From Adineta steineri (lineage: Eukaryota > Rotifera > Eurotatoria > Adinetida > Adinetidae), in assembly GCA_905250115.1 (NCBI GenBank), contig CAJNOI010000036.1, positions 283,324-347,323 on the forward strand: 64,000 bases of DNA. The letters run 5' to 3'. The translations under genes and the position numbers were made by a program. Each line of letters opens with the position of its first letter. Within the stretch, counting starts at the first letter, position 1. Below the pieces are notes generated by a model. That model saw only the letters and a program-made list of their open reading frames with translations. It made no database searches and had not been told where the DNA came from. Positions 1-13,400 of this stretch are shown one piece after another.

Positions 1-145
1 ATAAATTCTATTATGAGCTTTCAATCGTAAAAATAATAATGACAAGTATTCATGCTTGAAAGCTTAGAATATTCAATTATGATCTAATCTTGTTTCTCGT
101 GACAATTACTTATTTTATATTTCATTTTTATTCTATGTTCATTAG

Positions 146-719
146 ACCATTTTATGGACGATATTGATAAGAACGAGATTGATCTTGATGAAGATGATAA
201 CAATAGTGTTGAAGATATTGCAAGGTTCGTCATTATGATTTAAATATCTACTTTATTCTATTGAAAAGATTTAATTCTAGTACTGTACAACGAGTTCATC
301 GTAACGATGAATTAACAAATAATGATGATGATGATGATGATGACAAGAACAAGCGCCCTTTTACATTAAATGATGGTGATGAACTATCTGATGATGAACA
401 ACTAGATAACAATGCACATGAAAAAATTAGTAACCAACATATACATGAAAATTTTAAAGTGGATAATGAACGAGGTATGAAAATATTTTTGAAGATTACT
501 ATTATTATCATCGACATTGTTTTTCTATTATATTTAGAAATGAAACAAATCAAATGGGAAATGGATCGTGAACGTACCTATACACAACGATCACGTCGTT
601 ATGATCAACATATTAAGAAGACATCGAAACGAAAACCAAAATTAACTCGTCGTGAAAAACGACGTCAAATGAACCCACAACCGATTATTAAAAAAAAGAA
701 ACGTGTTCATTTTAGTTGA
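146..719 (+). CDS. 3' end of an unidentified acidic/basic protein gene (partial)
   Basis: Three exons are visible: 146-224, 281-474 (or 269-474) and 538-719, ending in TGA. The splice phases agree (2, then 1). The reading frame enters at 146 after a TTAG acceptor, so upstream exons probably lie outside the window; an ATG at 154 could also start it. The protein begins with an acidic stretch (a run of seven Asp). It ends in a strongly basic stretch rich in Lys/Arg whose last residues are KKKRVHFS. That tail matches the RVxF docking motif for protein phosphatase 1 (K-R-V-H-F), but the motif is short and chance is possible. The last intron (475-537) is 63 bp with no in-frame stop. I do not recognise the family. 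Confidence 0.6.
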
Positions 720-1332
720 TTTATTTGATTATTTGAAAAAAAAAAGAAAAAGAAAAAAAGATGTGTAGTAATCGATTGATTGCATAAAAAGATTTCTTTT
801 TTTATTGTTTTAAATTTGAAAAGAAGAAAAAGACAGTTTCGAGAGGTGTATACACTGGTTTTTTTGCTACGTATTTTTCAAGTGTTAAGCCTTGAACTTT
901 GAGTATCGATGAAGAAAGAGAGAAATAGAGAGAGAGAGAATGAAATACATATACAGTAACCAGAAAATGTAAAGGCTATAAGATGAAATTTTAAACCTGT
1001 TGTTGTTGTTGTTGTCGTCGCCTGCTATTTCATGAAGGGAAACCGTAAAGATCAATATTATTTTTAGTGATCGATGTCTCTCTTCTACTTTTAACATATG
1101 CATATACATATATTTATAATATATTTAGCTATCAAGGTTAATATTTTACTAGTCACAATTTATTCTCAGACACGAACAAAGACACGTTATATTGTTATCA
1201 GATGTGGAGTGTATATATGTCATTGAGAGTAATCCATCTAAAGGACTTAAAGAATAATTTTACTGGCTCATTCGATGACACATTGCGGCAGGAAGAAAGA
1301 GATGAATGACCCTTATGGGGACCAACCTTTCG

Positions 1333-1365
<33 letters not shown>

Positions 1366-2258
1366 CATACATATTATAGTGTGTATATAGATGTAGGGGT
1401 GTATGTATGTATGGTCACTAGCAGTCAAGATGTATATTAGCCATTCCGGTGTTCGCACTCGGTAGGTTGAGCGTTAGCGCATGTTCATTGTCTGACTTTT
1501 TCTCTCGTTCTCACGTTATTATGTTTGGTATTCATAGTGAGAGCGCAGTTGGAGGGCGCGTTAATGTATCATCATTAGTATTGTATGTATAGGATAGATC
1601 CGATTAGGCGACAGAACGAATAGCGAAAGAAGTGATTATCGTTCGTCACTCGTCTATGCTCGATTGCATTCTCAGATTGAATTGCATTACTTTTCATTCT
1701 CTCTTTTTTTCTTCTCTTTCTTTCATACCTTATTTCTCAAATAATCTAGGTGAGAGTGAATAATTAGTTATTTAGCATAATATATACATATGTTCTATGC
1801 TATCTCAATTTAGTTATTTTAGTTCACACAACAGTTCAGATATTTATTTATCTCATATCATCTGTGCTCTTTTCTTCTGTGTCGTCATCGTCTTCTCTTC
1901 GTCTTCTTTTGTAGTAGTGGTAGTAGTTGCAACAACTACAATCATTCTATACCTTACATCGCAAAAAGAACGAAAATACTCTTTACTACTTGCACACATA
2001 CACATACACATACACACATCACAAACGGAAGAAAGAAGAGAGAAAGAAGAGAGAAAGAAGAGAAGAGAGACAAAAAAGAGGTTCGTTTTTCTTCTTCTTC
2101 TTCTTCTCCTTCTCTGCGTCTGTTCTCCATCGACCATCTCATCATCCAGACGTCACTGGTGCTACTACTACTCGTCTTTAACTGTTATATTGGTCGTAAT
2201 CGTATCATTCTTCTTTCATGTTTGACCTGTCGTCGATTTATTGACGACAACAATAATT
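720..2258. other. Intergenic and presumed promoter region upstream of sacs
   Basis: No coding exon is supported. The stretch holds low-complexity A/T and CT/GA tracts, a (CA)n microsatellite at 1333-1358, a somewhat GC-richer patch around 1440-1680, and a CT/TTC-rich tract at 2085-2120 about 150 bp before the first candidate sacs first exon. ORFs here are products of simple repeats. Confidence 0.5.
1333..1358. repeat. (CA)n microsatellite
   Basis: About 13 CA units in a row. Confidence 0.9.
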
Positions 2259-2406
2259 ATGATGCGAAAGTTTCGTAAAATATTTCGTCCAACAACAGCA
2301 CATAAAAATGAAACTATTCTTACATCGTGTAGTCCTGAATCAACATCGAATAATACATCTTATATCAAACAAATCTCATCAGCCATTGACAATCAGTTAT
2401 GTACAG
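2259..2406 (+). CDS. sacs candidate alternative first exon 1
   Basis: Opens with tandem ATGs (2259, 2262) and stays open for 148 nt to a GTAG donor at 2407. It ends in phase 1 with a G. Shared exon A (6876) begins with two bases (AA) that complete a GAA codon, so the splice is in frame. The encoded N-terminus starts MMRKFRKIFRPTTAHKNE: basic, then Ser/Thr-rich and probably disordered. A TTC-rich tract lies about 150 bp upstream. An AATAAA at 2707 lies downstream in the same intron. The first-exon role is inferred from ATG, phase and donor only. Confidence 0.6.
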
Positions 2407-4395
2407 GTAGACAAAAGGCATTTTTAGTGTTTCTTTTTCATTTTTTTTTACTTAATCGAGATTACACATCAAGGACAGTGCTTTGTGTATATGGAATTTT
2501 TCGTCATTTTCTTTTTCTATTCGTTTTTATTGCAATTAATCATCTATATGGCTTATTTATTTGTTTGTTCTACAGAATGAAATGCTTCTAACAGCAATTG
2601 CATACATTGAATATAAGTTATGTTGTTGATTCAAGGCTAGATTAAAATATAATAGAAAGTATAGAAATATTTATTTTGGATAATTTTTTTTGTATATATG
2701 TTTTCAAATAAAGTTATTGTAGATAAGATGAAATGATAATTGAATAGACAACGATTTTGTCGACAAATTGATCGGATATAGTTTTAGTCACGCGTAGATT
2801 ATCCGATAGTCAAGTAGTGAGTTACTTTCATCATTTATATAGTAGCGAATAGAATTAGACATGCACACACATCTGCAGGCGTTAGTCGACCGATATATCT
2901 CACTGCTTTATTCTCCCGCTTTTTTTCTCGTAGTAAACGCTTCATTCATTCATTCTTCTGTACTATAGCAGATATATTATGTTTATAGGTCCCACATATA
3001 TAACTATTTTTCGACATTCTCATAAGATACATATATAAGACAACTAATAGTCATTTTGGTTCAGTACGATCATGATGATGTAGGATATTGATAATAATAA
3101 AATGAAATATGTTCTTCATCGTTGGATACATGACACATACACACATGTATATACATGGTAGTCATTAGTACAGGATGTACACTACAGTATGGAGAAAATT
3201 CATCTTCATATACTGTATTATTAGAATATAAAATACAATGAACAAAGAGACAAAAGATATTTTATGCTTGTTCATTGTTTAGTTAATAATATATTAAGCT
3301 TATAATGAACAAAAAAAAAATTTTTTTCTTCTTTATCTTAGCCTTGACTAAAAGGTTCCGAAAGGATATTTTTTATTTGAGAATAAAAGGTTTACAGAAC
3401 AAGGTTATACATTTTTTTCTATTCTTATACTACTATTCATCGCAGAGCAGTAGCTTCTCTTTGTATTGATATGACAAAAAAGAAACTCTGTTTCATCGAA
3501 GGTTAATTTGTTGGTCAAAATGTAAAAAAAGCAAATGATATATAGAAATATTACAACAGATGTCGTTTGATTTAAAAATAATCTTTCTAGATTTCTATAC
3601 AAAAGTTCATAAATTTGTAAGTGTAGAAGAATATGAACATTTATAGTTGGTTATTTGATATCCATTTTACGGATCAAAATGGATCAACTCACTTAGAAAA
3701 GTATACATATACATATATGAATTAAAATCGATATCTTTTTATATGTATGAATAAAGAAATTTAAGAATTGTATAAAGTTATAAAATAATCATATTTTTGA
3801 TTGATGTGCATGAAAAATATTTTTGAACAATGTCTAATGGACGGAAGACTTAGAAGAAAAAAAGCGTTTTGTCTATTAAAAAAGTATATTCGATCGTTTG
3901 GATGGAATAAATTATGTTTCGTAATTCAGAATACATAGTGTGTTGAACAAACATGCGATTATTATATACAATGAAAAAAAGTACATCGAGGTGACGATGC
4001 GTATAGTATAAGTAGTTGTGTTGATAACCTCTTTCTCCTGTGTGTCAAGGCGTTCAGCATATACATGTATATATTTAGAAAGAAAAAGAGAAGTTTCACT
4101 TCGTCTTCTTCTTTTTTTTTCCTTTTGTGGTGAACAGACATAAAAATGTTGAGCGTCTATTTCATCGTCGTTTATCGTTCGGCATAATGAACAACACCAC
4201 GGTATAAAACGAGCAAGTGAAAGAGGAGAACAATAACAACAACAAAAATTTCACATCTATTTTTACCGATTACTTCTTCATTTTGTATTAAGCAACAAAA
4301 TTTACATTGTTGTACGTTAACACGCCGATTAAAATATATAAATTATTTTCTTTTTCCTTCCATTACTTATTTATTATTATTATTATTTTATTAAA
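2407..4395 (+). other. Noncoding: sacs 5' region between first exons 1 and 2
   Basis: Mostly AT-rich with no supported exon. 4098-4125 is a CT-rich tract. A TATAAAA at 4203-4209 lies about 190 bp before the next candidate ATG. Confidence 0.5.
4203..4209 (+). promoter_or_regulatory. TATA-box-like element before sacs first exon 2
   Basis: TATAAAA in a locally less AT-rich setting, following a CT-rich tract and followed by a purine-rich leader. It lies about 190 bp upstream of the ATG at 4396. The base composition makes chance matches common. Confidence 0.3.
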
Positions 4396-4447
4396 ATGAA
4401 GCGCTATAAACGTAAACGAGGAAAGAAAACATCAATAACAAAACAAG
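4396..4447 (+). CDS. sacs candidate alternative first exon 2
   Basis: ATG at 4396, open for 52 nt (17 codons plus one base), then a good GTGAG donor. It ends CAA-G, phase 1, matching shared exon A at 6876. The peptide is strongly basic (MKRYKRKRGKKTSITKQ), resembling a nuclear-localisation or nucleic-acid-binding tail. It lacks the N-terminal ubiquitin-like domain described for vertebrate sacsin. Confidence 0.6.
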
Positions 4448-4878
4448 GTGAGATGTTTTAAGAATAAAATTTAAAAAAAAATGTGTGTGAGTGTATAATA
4501 ATTTTTTTTTTGATAGAGAATTTTTTTTCTTCTGATAGTAGTTTTGTATATTTATCATTCTAGAGTTACCTGATACAGATTGTGGTGTAACAAATGAACA
4601 TAAAGAGAATTCTTTTTTGATTTTTATTAAAAGATCAAGGAAATGTGCTTATCATATACGAGCAACATTTGTTGAAAAAAAAAGAAATCATTGATAAAAT
4701 ATATTTTAAAGAGCATTCGATTTCTGATTTTTATTTAATTCTATATATATAACTAAGACAATTGAATTATGATGTATGATCTATAGATACACACACGTGT
4801 TATGTATACAAGGATTAATTGTTGATCTAATCCAGATAACATGATCGTTCATTTCGATAGTCAAGTATATATATATAT

Positions 4879-5086
4879 ATGAAGAACAATAGTATAGACA
4901 TAGATGTTCTTTTTCTTTGTTCTTTGTTCTTCCTTTTTCGGTATGTTTTGAAGTTACTGATTCTAGTCAGACACTACCTCTTGGTGTTTTTTTTGGGGGG
5001 GAGTACTTGTAAAGGAAAAGAAAAACGAAATGAAGAAATGATTATTTCTTTACAAACAACAGACATATTGAAAGCCATGACGTCGG
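4879..5086 (+). CDS. sacs weaker candidate first exon (hydrophobic or short version)
   Basis: Two nested starts share one donor (G|GTAAGA at 5087). From ATG 5038 the exon is 49 nt; from ATG 4879 it is 208 nt. Both end in phase 1. The long version would give a hydrophobic N-terminus (FLCSLFFLFRYVLKLLILV) like a signal anchor, then a basic stretch. Part of it runs through T and G homopolymers, so the short version (starting MIISLQTTDILKAMTS) is the safer reading. A (TA)n run immediately precedes 4879. Confidence 0.35.
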
Positions 5087-6246
5087 GTAAGACTTAGAGC
5101 AAGGCTAGTCGTTTTTTTTGTTTCGTATACATAGAAATTTGTTTTTTTTTGAAGGTTAAAAAGATGATGATTAACTTCTAACGAGAGATTGATAGTTCTG
5201 CGGTTTTTTTTGTTACCTATATAACGTCAGGTTTAATCAACCAGCTGTTGTTCATTTTTTTTGTGAATATGGTGACAGGTTGAGAGAATATTCAGTGTCC
5301 AATCGATAGATTTCTATCCTTCTGAAAGATAAAAGAACAGTGCAACGTTTTCTTCTTTTCTTTTTATAACAAAAATGACAAACATCAGGAGACTATTCAA
5401 TTTATTTCTCATAAACCGCACGATTAGTAGTTTCCTCGTTCTCCTATTTCTGTTTGCGTTAATAACCGACAGTCATTTTGTCAGAGTATTACCTTGAAAA
5501 CAGATCCGATATCTCTACTAAATTATATACGTCGACTAGCTTACCTGAAATATTTGAAAAAAAGATCGAATAGTAACAATACGATGAGATTTTTTTTATT
5601 ATACTATTTGTTATTAAAAAAATGATATGGTGGTTATAGATGTTTCTAATTTTTTCTTTTGAAGTTTCTATTTTATTTGTGTTATAAACTTTATACATAC
5701 ATATTGTATACCATCATAAATGTCTACTATCTTGATGCGAGTAAGATTTCCTTTTCTTTCTTTTTCTTTTTTTTTCTTCTTCTTCTTCTTCTTCAGCTGC
5801 TCGCACTCGTCAACAGTTAAAAAAATTTGTAATGCATACACTAGGTACCGTATAAGGTGTACGTCTGTGCCATAATTTGTTTTCGATAGGTAAATTGAAA
5901 AGACCTCACGTATACGCAAGTCTCGAAGTTGACTACATCACTAAAATTCTCTATCATTGTTACTGTAGGTGTGTATATGATAAGGTCGACATATTTCTTT
6001 CGGTCGTATATATTGTCTCCTTGTCTCTCTTCCTCCAATCGCCCTTCATTCATTCTTCACCGTCCATCAAATATATATATAGATATATATACATATACAT
6101 ATATATATATATGTATATATGTGTGTGTGCGTACACATATACAGCAAGGGTGCTCATATCTTCTTCTGTTTCTTGGCAAGAACAAAACAATTAGTTTTGA
6201 TAAAAGCAGGTGGCTGTCTTGACCGAAGTTGTTGTTGTTGTTATTG
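5087..6246 (+). other. Noncoding: sacs 5' region between first exons
   Basis: AT-rich, with poly-T runs, a TTC tract near 5770-5795, CT-rich sequence at 6015-6060 and a (TA)n/(TG)n microsatellite at 6062-6130. No exon is supported beyond a weak candidate ORF at 5375. Confidence 0.45.
6062..6130. repeat. (TA)n/(TG)n compound microsatellite
   Basis: Alternating TA and CATA units followed by TG/CA dinucleotides. It explains overlapping ORFs on both strands. Confidence 0.8.
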
Positions 6247-6277
6247 ATGAACATGAATCTCGATAAGTTTAACTTAG
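6247..6277 (+). CDS. sacs candidate alternative first exon 3 (short)
   Basis: ATG at 6247, 31 nt open (MNMNLDKFNL plus one base), with an excellent donor G|GTAAGT at 6278. Phase 1, compatible with shared exon A 600 bp downstream. Being the closest and shortest, it could give the form nearest to a plain sacsin N-terminus. CT-rich promoter-like sequence lies 190-230 bp upstream. Confidence 0.6.
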
Positions 6278-6875
6278 GTAAGTTGCGCAAACGATAGACT
6301 ATTATCGACGATCTCCTATAGTGGTGATAGTAGTGCTAGTGGTCATTCATAGGTTCTTCTTTTTCGACAGAAGAAAAAAAAGCAGAAGAGAAAGAACAAA
6401 AGCCTGAAGAGTATCCGATTACTTTTCATCGAACTAACGAAACAACAAAAAAAAAAAGAAAAAACTTACGAAGTATTCTCATTCAACTTTTATTCACATA
6501 GGATAAAGAATAAGAGAAGTCAACAAGAACTCTTCAATCACCTTTTTTTTTCTTGTTTTATTTCTATCGATGTTCGTTTATCCAATTGTAAGCTGTTCGT
6601 TGGTAGTCGATTATATTTTGCACTTCATATATGTATACACGTATGCGTCAGAAAAATAACGAACGATCTATTTATTATCGTTTGATAAGAACAACAAAGA
6701 CGAAAATGTATTATTCACTTTTATTTTTTTTTTGCTCTTGAAAAAAATAACAATATTTAGATTGTCGAAATCAGATTCTTTTACATGAGTAACCTTATTT
6801 ATTCTCTCTCTATAAAAAAGACATGATCAACATTAATTTTAAATAAAATAAAAAATTTATTTTTCTATAATTTAG

Positions 6876-9800
6876 AATCACCTGTTGCTAATTCAAATCC
6901 TAATCAATCAAACTCTCTAACCGTCGGAGACGATTCACCACCTAATATACAGTATGCAAAAATGCGTATTATATCGTCGCCAGTCTTTCAATTACGTGAT
7001 ATAATTCGTGCTCTATTATCATCCGCTCCACCATCATGTGATCTTATATCAACATTTTTAACTTATGGTCAATCATTAGGTGCATCAGCTATTCATGGAT
7101 ATCTTGTTGATCGTTGTTATGATACTCAAACACTGATAAATGATGAATTTTCTTCTTATCAAGGTGTTGCATTATGTATAACATATGATGCACAATTAAC
7201 TGAACAACAATGGGAAGATGTTTTTGGAATTCATGAATCAACATCAACAATATCAAAAACAGCATCTTCATTTTTTCATTTAGCTGATTTTTTATGTATA
7301 TTAAGTGGTTCACGTGTTGTATATTATGATCCAAATGAACGTATGACAAATGATGAACGTGCTTATGTATCAATATTTGATCTTGAAAATGATGATATTG
7401 AAATGTTTCAAGATCAATTTTCTCCATTAGATTATTTTTTATTAAAATCTAAAACATTTTATAATGGAACATTAATACGTTTACCATTACGAACAAATTC
7501 AACAACACAAATATCAACACATATATTAACATTAGATGATATTAAACAACAAATCTTAAGATATTTTCATTCAAATGAATCATTTATTGAATTATTATTA
7601 AATCAAACCAATTTAAATACAATTGAATTTGATTATACAAAAGATTTTCAATTATTAACAAAATTTTTATCAATTAATAAACATACATTAACAACAATTC
7701 ATGATGCTCAATCAACTACACAACTCATCCATATGACATTATCTAAACAAATTGATGATATTAATACAAGGTTAGCTCTCGTTTTTTTAATAAAGATTAA
7801 TTATTACCTAAATGTATAAAAAAAAGGGTCTTATAATCAGCGATACGAATAAGCGAAAATAAAAAAACAGATCCTCGATTAGATACGCGAAAGTATATTC
7901 GTGAGAAAAAGTCAATGAGTTTATTTGATACTCTTTCATGTCGTTGAACATGACAATAGATATTCGATCTTCTTCTCAGATTGTATTTATAAACGAGTAA
8001 GACAATAATTCTCTCTTTGTTATTCGACGTAAATAATCGATCAAAAATACTTAAATTATCGATGAATTTTGATTTAGTCAAAAATATCTCAAAATCCATC
8101 GAGAGATTACTCGTTTAAATTGAAAAGAATATTTTGCGATCTAGATAATTAAGATTCTTTTGTATTTTTAGTGATATATCTCGTTGGTTATTATCAATTA
8201 ATAATGAATTTAATGAAATTGATAAACGTGATATTCAATTAAAACTTTTACTTCCTCTAACTACATTTTCAACATTAATTGAAACATATATATCATCATT
8301 AATATCACATAATTATCAATCAATACAAATAACATCAACACGAACACTTTATTATTGTGTAATACCATCTTTAAATACATTTTGTAAAGATGATATGTGT
8401 ATACAATTACGTCAAATAAAATTTCCAAAAGCATATGCTCTATTTCTTAAAGATTTATCAAGATTAATCAAACCAACAACAACATCAAATTTATCGATTG
8501 ATCTTATATGGGAATTAATGCCAGATATTGATGAACATCAACGTTTACTTAATGATACTCAAAAATTTTCTTTACAACAACAACAACAACAATATCTTAA
8601 AATTACCAATAATCTCATACCAGATATATGGGCAGAAATTGGTAAGATAAAATAAATAATTTTTCATTCACATATCATTCGATTCCAGTTTATTTTCATA
8701 ATATCGAATTATTATTATTATCATCGATGAGAATTCTCGAAGATCTAAAAGCAAGGTCATCAATAATATGAGAACTGTTATTCTACAATATATATATTTA
8801 CGAAGTTTTTTGATACAATACGGTATCTGGAAGTATATAGGCATTTAAAATGATCTTCTAGTCGTTAGAATAAACTGAGATAACTGATGTTATTAATTTG
8901 TATGTTATAGTTTGTTTGGAATTTTCCATACCGTATTTGTTTATAGTATCAAAAGCAAGGACTCTTATGATTGACATTATTCTCATTATGTCGTCAACAA
9001 ATTCTGTATGTTTTCTTTAGTTGTCTGAAAATAAGAATTATTATTCTGGAAAATTTGACATAAATTATAATGAAATTTTCTTGTTATTGTCTAACTCATG
9101 GTCTTATGTCTTTGAGAATATTATCAAAATAAACGCTGATAACATTCAGGATTAAAGAATAGATTATTCATATTTTTAATTAAAATCTTGACAATGCTTA
9201 AATAATCATTAATACTTTATTCTCATCTGTTTTCTTGATTTTATATAAATGTTGTCTGTGTGTACATAAATTTCTAAATGAATTACTTTCTCTGTACAAT
9301 ATGTTGAAGAACACTAGTTCAAATATTAAGTACTGTCATTCAGACACATTCGACCATCTGGAATTTATATTATTACCTATAGAGATGTAGTCAGATGAAA
9401 TAATTTTTCATCTTGCAGAAATTTATAAGTCTGAAGAATGATACGATTTGATTAGTTGTCGCGTAAGTCGAGAAATGGTCGTTTTCTTTTTATTGTGCTA
9501 TAATGATGCTTCCTTGAAAGAGATTTTTTAGCTTCAGGCATGACTGTCTTACAGCTTTTGATCCACTTTCATTATATAAGACTCGAAACTCTACATGCAT
9601 TTTTCTTTTCTCTGTTTATTACCCTGAACCGGAACAGACTGATTTAATAATCAGTAGAAAATATCATTTATAACGTTGTATTAAGAATATTATATATATG
9701 CAGGAAAAGACTAAAAGCATTGCAAATCTAAATGAATAATTAATGAGAAAAAAATGGAAAATCGTCATGACCGTAACCTCGACCTCTAATTATCTCATAT

Positions 9801-10408
9801 TTATTGATATTAATGTAACGATTGAAAGAATTTCTCTTTATCATCGTCATCATCGTATGAACTTCAAATGTGTAAATTCTATTTAGGTAAACAAGAATTG
9901 TTCTATTCAGTTACTGATGGTTGGGGTTATGTTGCAATTGAAGATATGATTATAAATAATGTTGATGCAGGTCCAATTCAAGATGTTCTTACATTCGTAT
10001 TTTCAGAAGCTAATGCACCTATTGTTATTCTACCCTCTCATGTAATCAATGGTTTATGTAAATATTCTAATAAACATTATTTACAAGTAATGACACCATT
10101 TCATGCATCGGAATTATTATCAAAAAATTCCTTAATACTTCCTCGTTTAACATATGAACAAAAACTATCATTATTAACATATATTCTATTGAATGATCCT
10201 GATCCAGGTCTTGTACTTGAATTACAATTATTACCATTAGCTAATAATCAATTTATAACATTTCAAAAGAAATCATCATCGTGTATTTATATTATTGATC
10301 ATAATTCGAATTTTTTAAAATTATTCAATGAAAGACAATATGATAAATTTTTAAATCCAAATATTGACAAGAAATTATTCGATATTTTATCCTCACAAAA
10401 TTTTCAAG
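6876..10408 (+). CDS. sacs: sacs exons A-C: N-terminal sacsin repeat with a decayed GHKL ATPase site
   Basis: Exons A (6876-7770), B (8172-8641) and C (9887-10408) encode about 629 residues. The start FQLRDIIRALLSSAPPSCDL aligns with the opening of a sacsin SIRPT repeat (Hsp90-like N-terminal fold). SYQGVALC and VVYYDPNERM match later landmarks of that repeat. The usual E-x-x-x-N-A-D-D-A-G-A ATP-binding stretch reads FLTYGQSLGA here. The Gly-rich lid preceding 'VYHLTD' reads SKTASSFFHLADF. ATP binding by this copy is therefore unlikely. Transcripts starting between C and D would lack this block. Confidence 0.8.
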
Positions 10409-13400
10409 GTAGGATTTTTATATTTGTTAAAGCTAGAAAGATTCTATATCTATTATGCGGGCTTTTATTTATTCGTCTCATTCCATGCTAGAAGCAGAAG
10501 AAGAAGAAGAAGATCGTTACAGTCTACTACAACTTTTCTTTTCTCTTCTTCTTCTTCTTCTTCTCTCGTTTTTTTTTGGCGACTCATCGCCGGCGATTTT
10601 TTATTCAAACAACGATCGTACATAGAAAGAGAAAAGAAGCTGGGAGAGGATATAGAATAGAAAAAAAAAGAAAGAAAATGTCTCAGTGGAACTAATCGAA
10701 CGACGACCGCTACTGGCACTACATGCGACAACGACATTACTAATAGAAGTGCTAAGACATTATTATTTTTTTTCTGAGTAAATGTGTACATCTTTCATTT
10801 GAATTATGTATCGGTCAAATTTCTACAATCGTTATGGAGCAACACCACCGCCACCACCACCAGCTGAAAATCCGCGTCGATCTGTATCGGCTTCACGATC
10901 CCCATATGATCGAGGTAATAAATAATGAATGAATGTAAAATTTAATGTATTTATTAAATAGTTTCATATATACTGACAGATTGATCGATGAAAGAATAAG
11001 TTTATTCATGTGTTTCATATGAATTTGTCTATTATAGAAGTTCAGATATATTAATTAGAATAGTTTCGATTCATGTGCTATATTTAATAACATTCTTTTT
11101 TTTGCTTACTATTAACTGAATCTCAAGGATCAATGATTACGGATGTTTTGCAGATGTGTAGCAATAATAAGGAAATAAATCTCTATATATCAACTTACGA
11201 TGAATAACAAGGGAATACAGAAGTTTTTTTATCAGCTACTAACGATGACTCATTAGTGTCTAAAAACTAAAATCGTTCATAGTAATATATTCATTTTTAC
11301 ATTTTGTAACATTCGATAGAAATGAAGTAAATGAGTTTATATGAAATATCTGTCTTTTTTTTGCTCTGTACATATCGCATATCTTGATGTTCTACGTTAT
11401 TGAGCAAGGTCAATAAAATACACTCAATTGATCATCATGATGATGATGATCATCATCATCTGGTTGTTTGGAAGCAGAAGTGCATAGGGCGTAAATACAA
11501 GGTAAAGAAGATTCACTCATCTGTATTACGCCAGTATTCTTCTATCTACATGAACAATACAGTAACTAACTAAACATACTCTGATTATATAGTATTATTG
11601 ATCTTAGTTAAGCTTCTATGAAAAGATAGAAATGATTGTCATATAGAAAAAAGAAAAGAGTGGGAAGTACTTTTTTTTTATATCAGATACTTTCGTCCTC
11701 GATTGATAAGAAACAAGCGCAGAAGAAGAAGAAAAGATGGTCTTTTAATGATAATAGCTGTTCATTCATATACGTTAACTAATACAAACAGCCTCTTCAA
11801 TACTAACATCCATGAATAATATGAGAAAAAAAATCAATTTTCTTGTCGTCTACGCTCAATGACGATGGTATCGCATGTCCCATCGTTCATGTATACACGC
11901 ATACTTTCATATACAGAAAATATCGTACTACATTGGCATCTTGCCTATAATTTGTCACTCATTATTATTTTTCTCTTTCTCCTCTCCTTTTTTCGCTCTC
12001 TCTCTCTTTCTGTGTCTTGTTCTCTTATTCTCTATCATATTCTTTCAACATTAACAACAATTGTACTTTAAAATGGTACTTATCCAATGCTGGTCAGTAA
12101 CTACTATAAGCACTTGAGTATATATACTTCGTTGCTTTTTTTTTCTTCAATTTTTATTATACCGTCGCACTCATATGCACTTATATGTACATTTCTCATA
12201 AAATATCTATGTATATTGTTAAATCGATTATTTTCAATAACTAATCTTCTCAATGTTGATCCATGATCAAGTAAAAAAACGATAGACAACGAAGAAGAAG
12301 AAAAAAAAAGGTTTTTTTATATATCTTCAATTACCACCCAATACCAAAGAACAACAAGTATACAAAACGAAAAAAAACCCTCTAAGAAGAAGAATGGTTT
12401 TAAATTTAAAATAAATCAAATAAGCTATTATTTTTCTTTCCAATCCTCTTCTTCTTCTTTAACAACGATTATTATTATTATTATTATTATTAATATTATA
12501 TAAAATGGGTAACACTACAAAGTGTTCATCAAAACCTTCATCACCTTCGAAAAGCACTTCACCATTGTATAAACTTAAAACAAGTAGTCCATTATCAACT
12601 CGTATTCACCATTGCAATGGGCAAACTTATGTTCAACCATTGTTTCCTCATTTTAAAAATAAAGGTAATATATTCATTTCTATTGATTCAATTGTTGACT
12701 GACAGCCATTGATTACGAGCAAGCACCACAAGTGATTTTCAAGAGTTCTCTTGTAATATTTTTTTTTTATTCACTTGAATTTAACTATCAACGTTCTTTA
12801 CCTAATTGGACTTGACACATATCAAATGTTTAAATATCGTAGAAAAGATTAAATTGAACATGTATATAACCATTAGTATGCGTAAAAAATGAAGAAATGA
12901 ATACCTATTATACACATATCGATAACATAAAGGAAAGCATGATGTAATTCTTTTCTTTCTTTCTTTCTTTCTTTTTCTTCTTTTTGATCAAATAGACAGA
13001 AAAAAAGAAAGCTTAGTAAGCAACTATATGAAAATTTTCAATGTGTAATTAGAGTTTGTGTATGGGTGGAGAACTAAATGGATGACTGAATATATTTATG
13101 TATATATCATGAAGATTCGAGACCTAACAATTTTAAGTATTGTGTAAAGTTAAAAAGGAGGAGTTAAAACGAAAGAAAGATTTGGATCAACTAGTACATA
13201 TATAATCTATCAGTTCAATTTCATCTAATAAATCCTAAAGAAAACATTATCAATAAGAAGTTATAATTGAATTACATGAAAAGTTGTTCACCAGCTTAAA
13301 AAGTGCTTTTCTTTTATGATACAAGAAAGATTTAATGACTGAAATAAAATAAAAAGTGATTTTAAGAGAAGTTAGTCATTTATATGATATTATTCATAGT

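Noticed and set aside
1440-1480. tRNA-like words (GTAGGTTGAGCG..)
   Set aside because: No paired acceptor, anticodon or T arms could be built. No tRNA was found elsewhere in the window.
1515-1590. ATG-started open stretch before the first sacs first exon
   Set aside because: Available GT sites give phase 0 or 2, which do not fit exon A.
1797-2225. Overlapping ORFs on both strands in CT/GA-rich sequence
   Set aside because: Translation products are homopolymeric (runs of L, V, R, E, F) and arise from simple repeats.
5375-5497. Short hydrophobic ORF in the sacs 5' region
   Set aside because: No good donor in phase 1 and no independent gene features.
11434-11460. GATGATGATGATCATCATCATC palindrome-like run
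   Set aside because: A trinucleotide microsatellite that is self-complementary by composition; no further structure.
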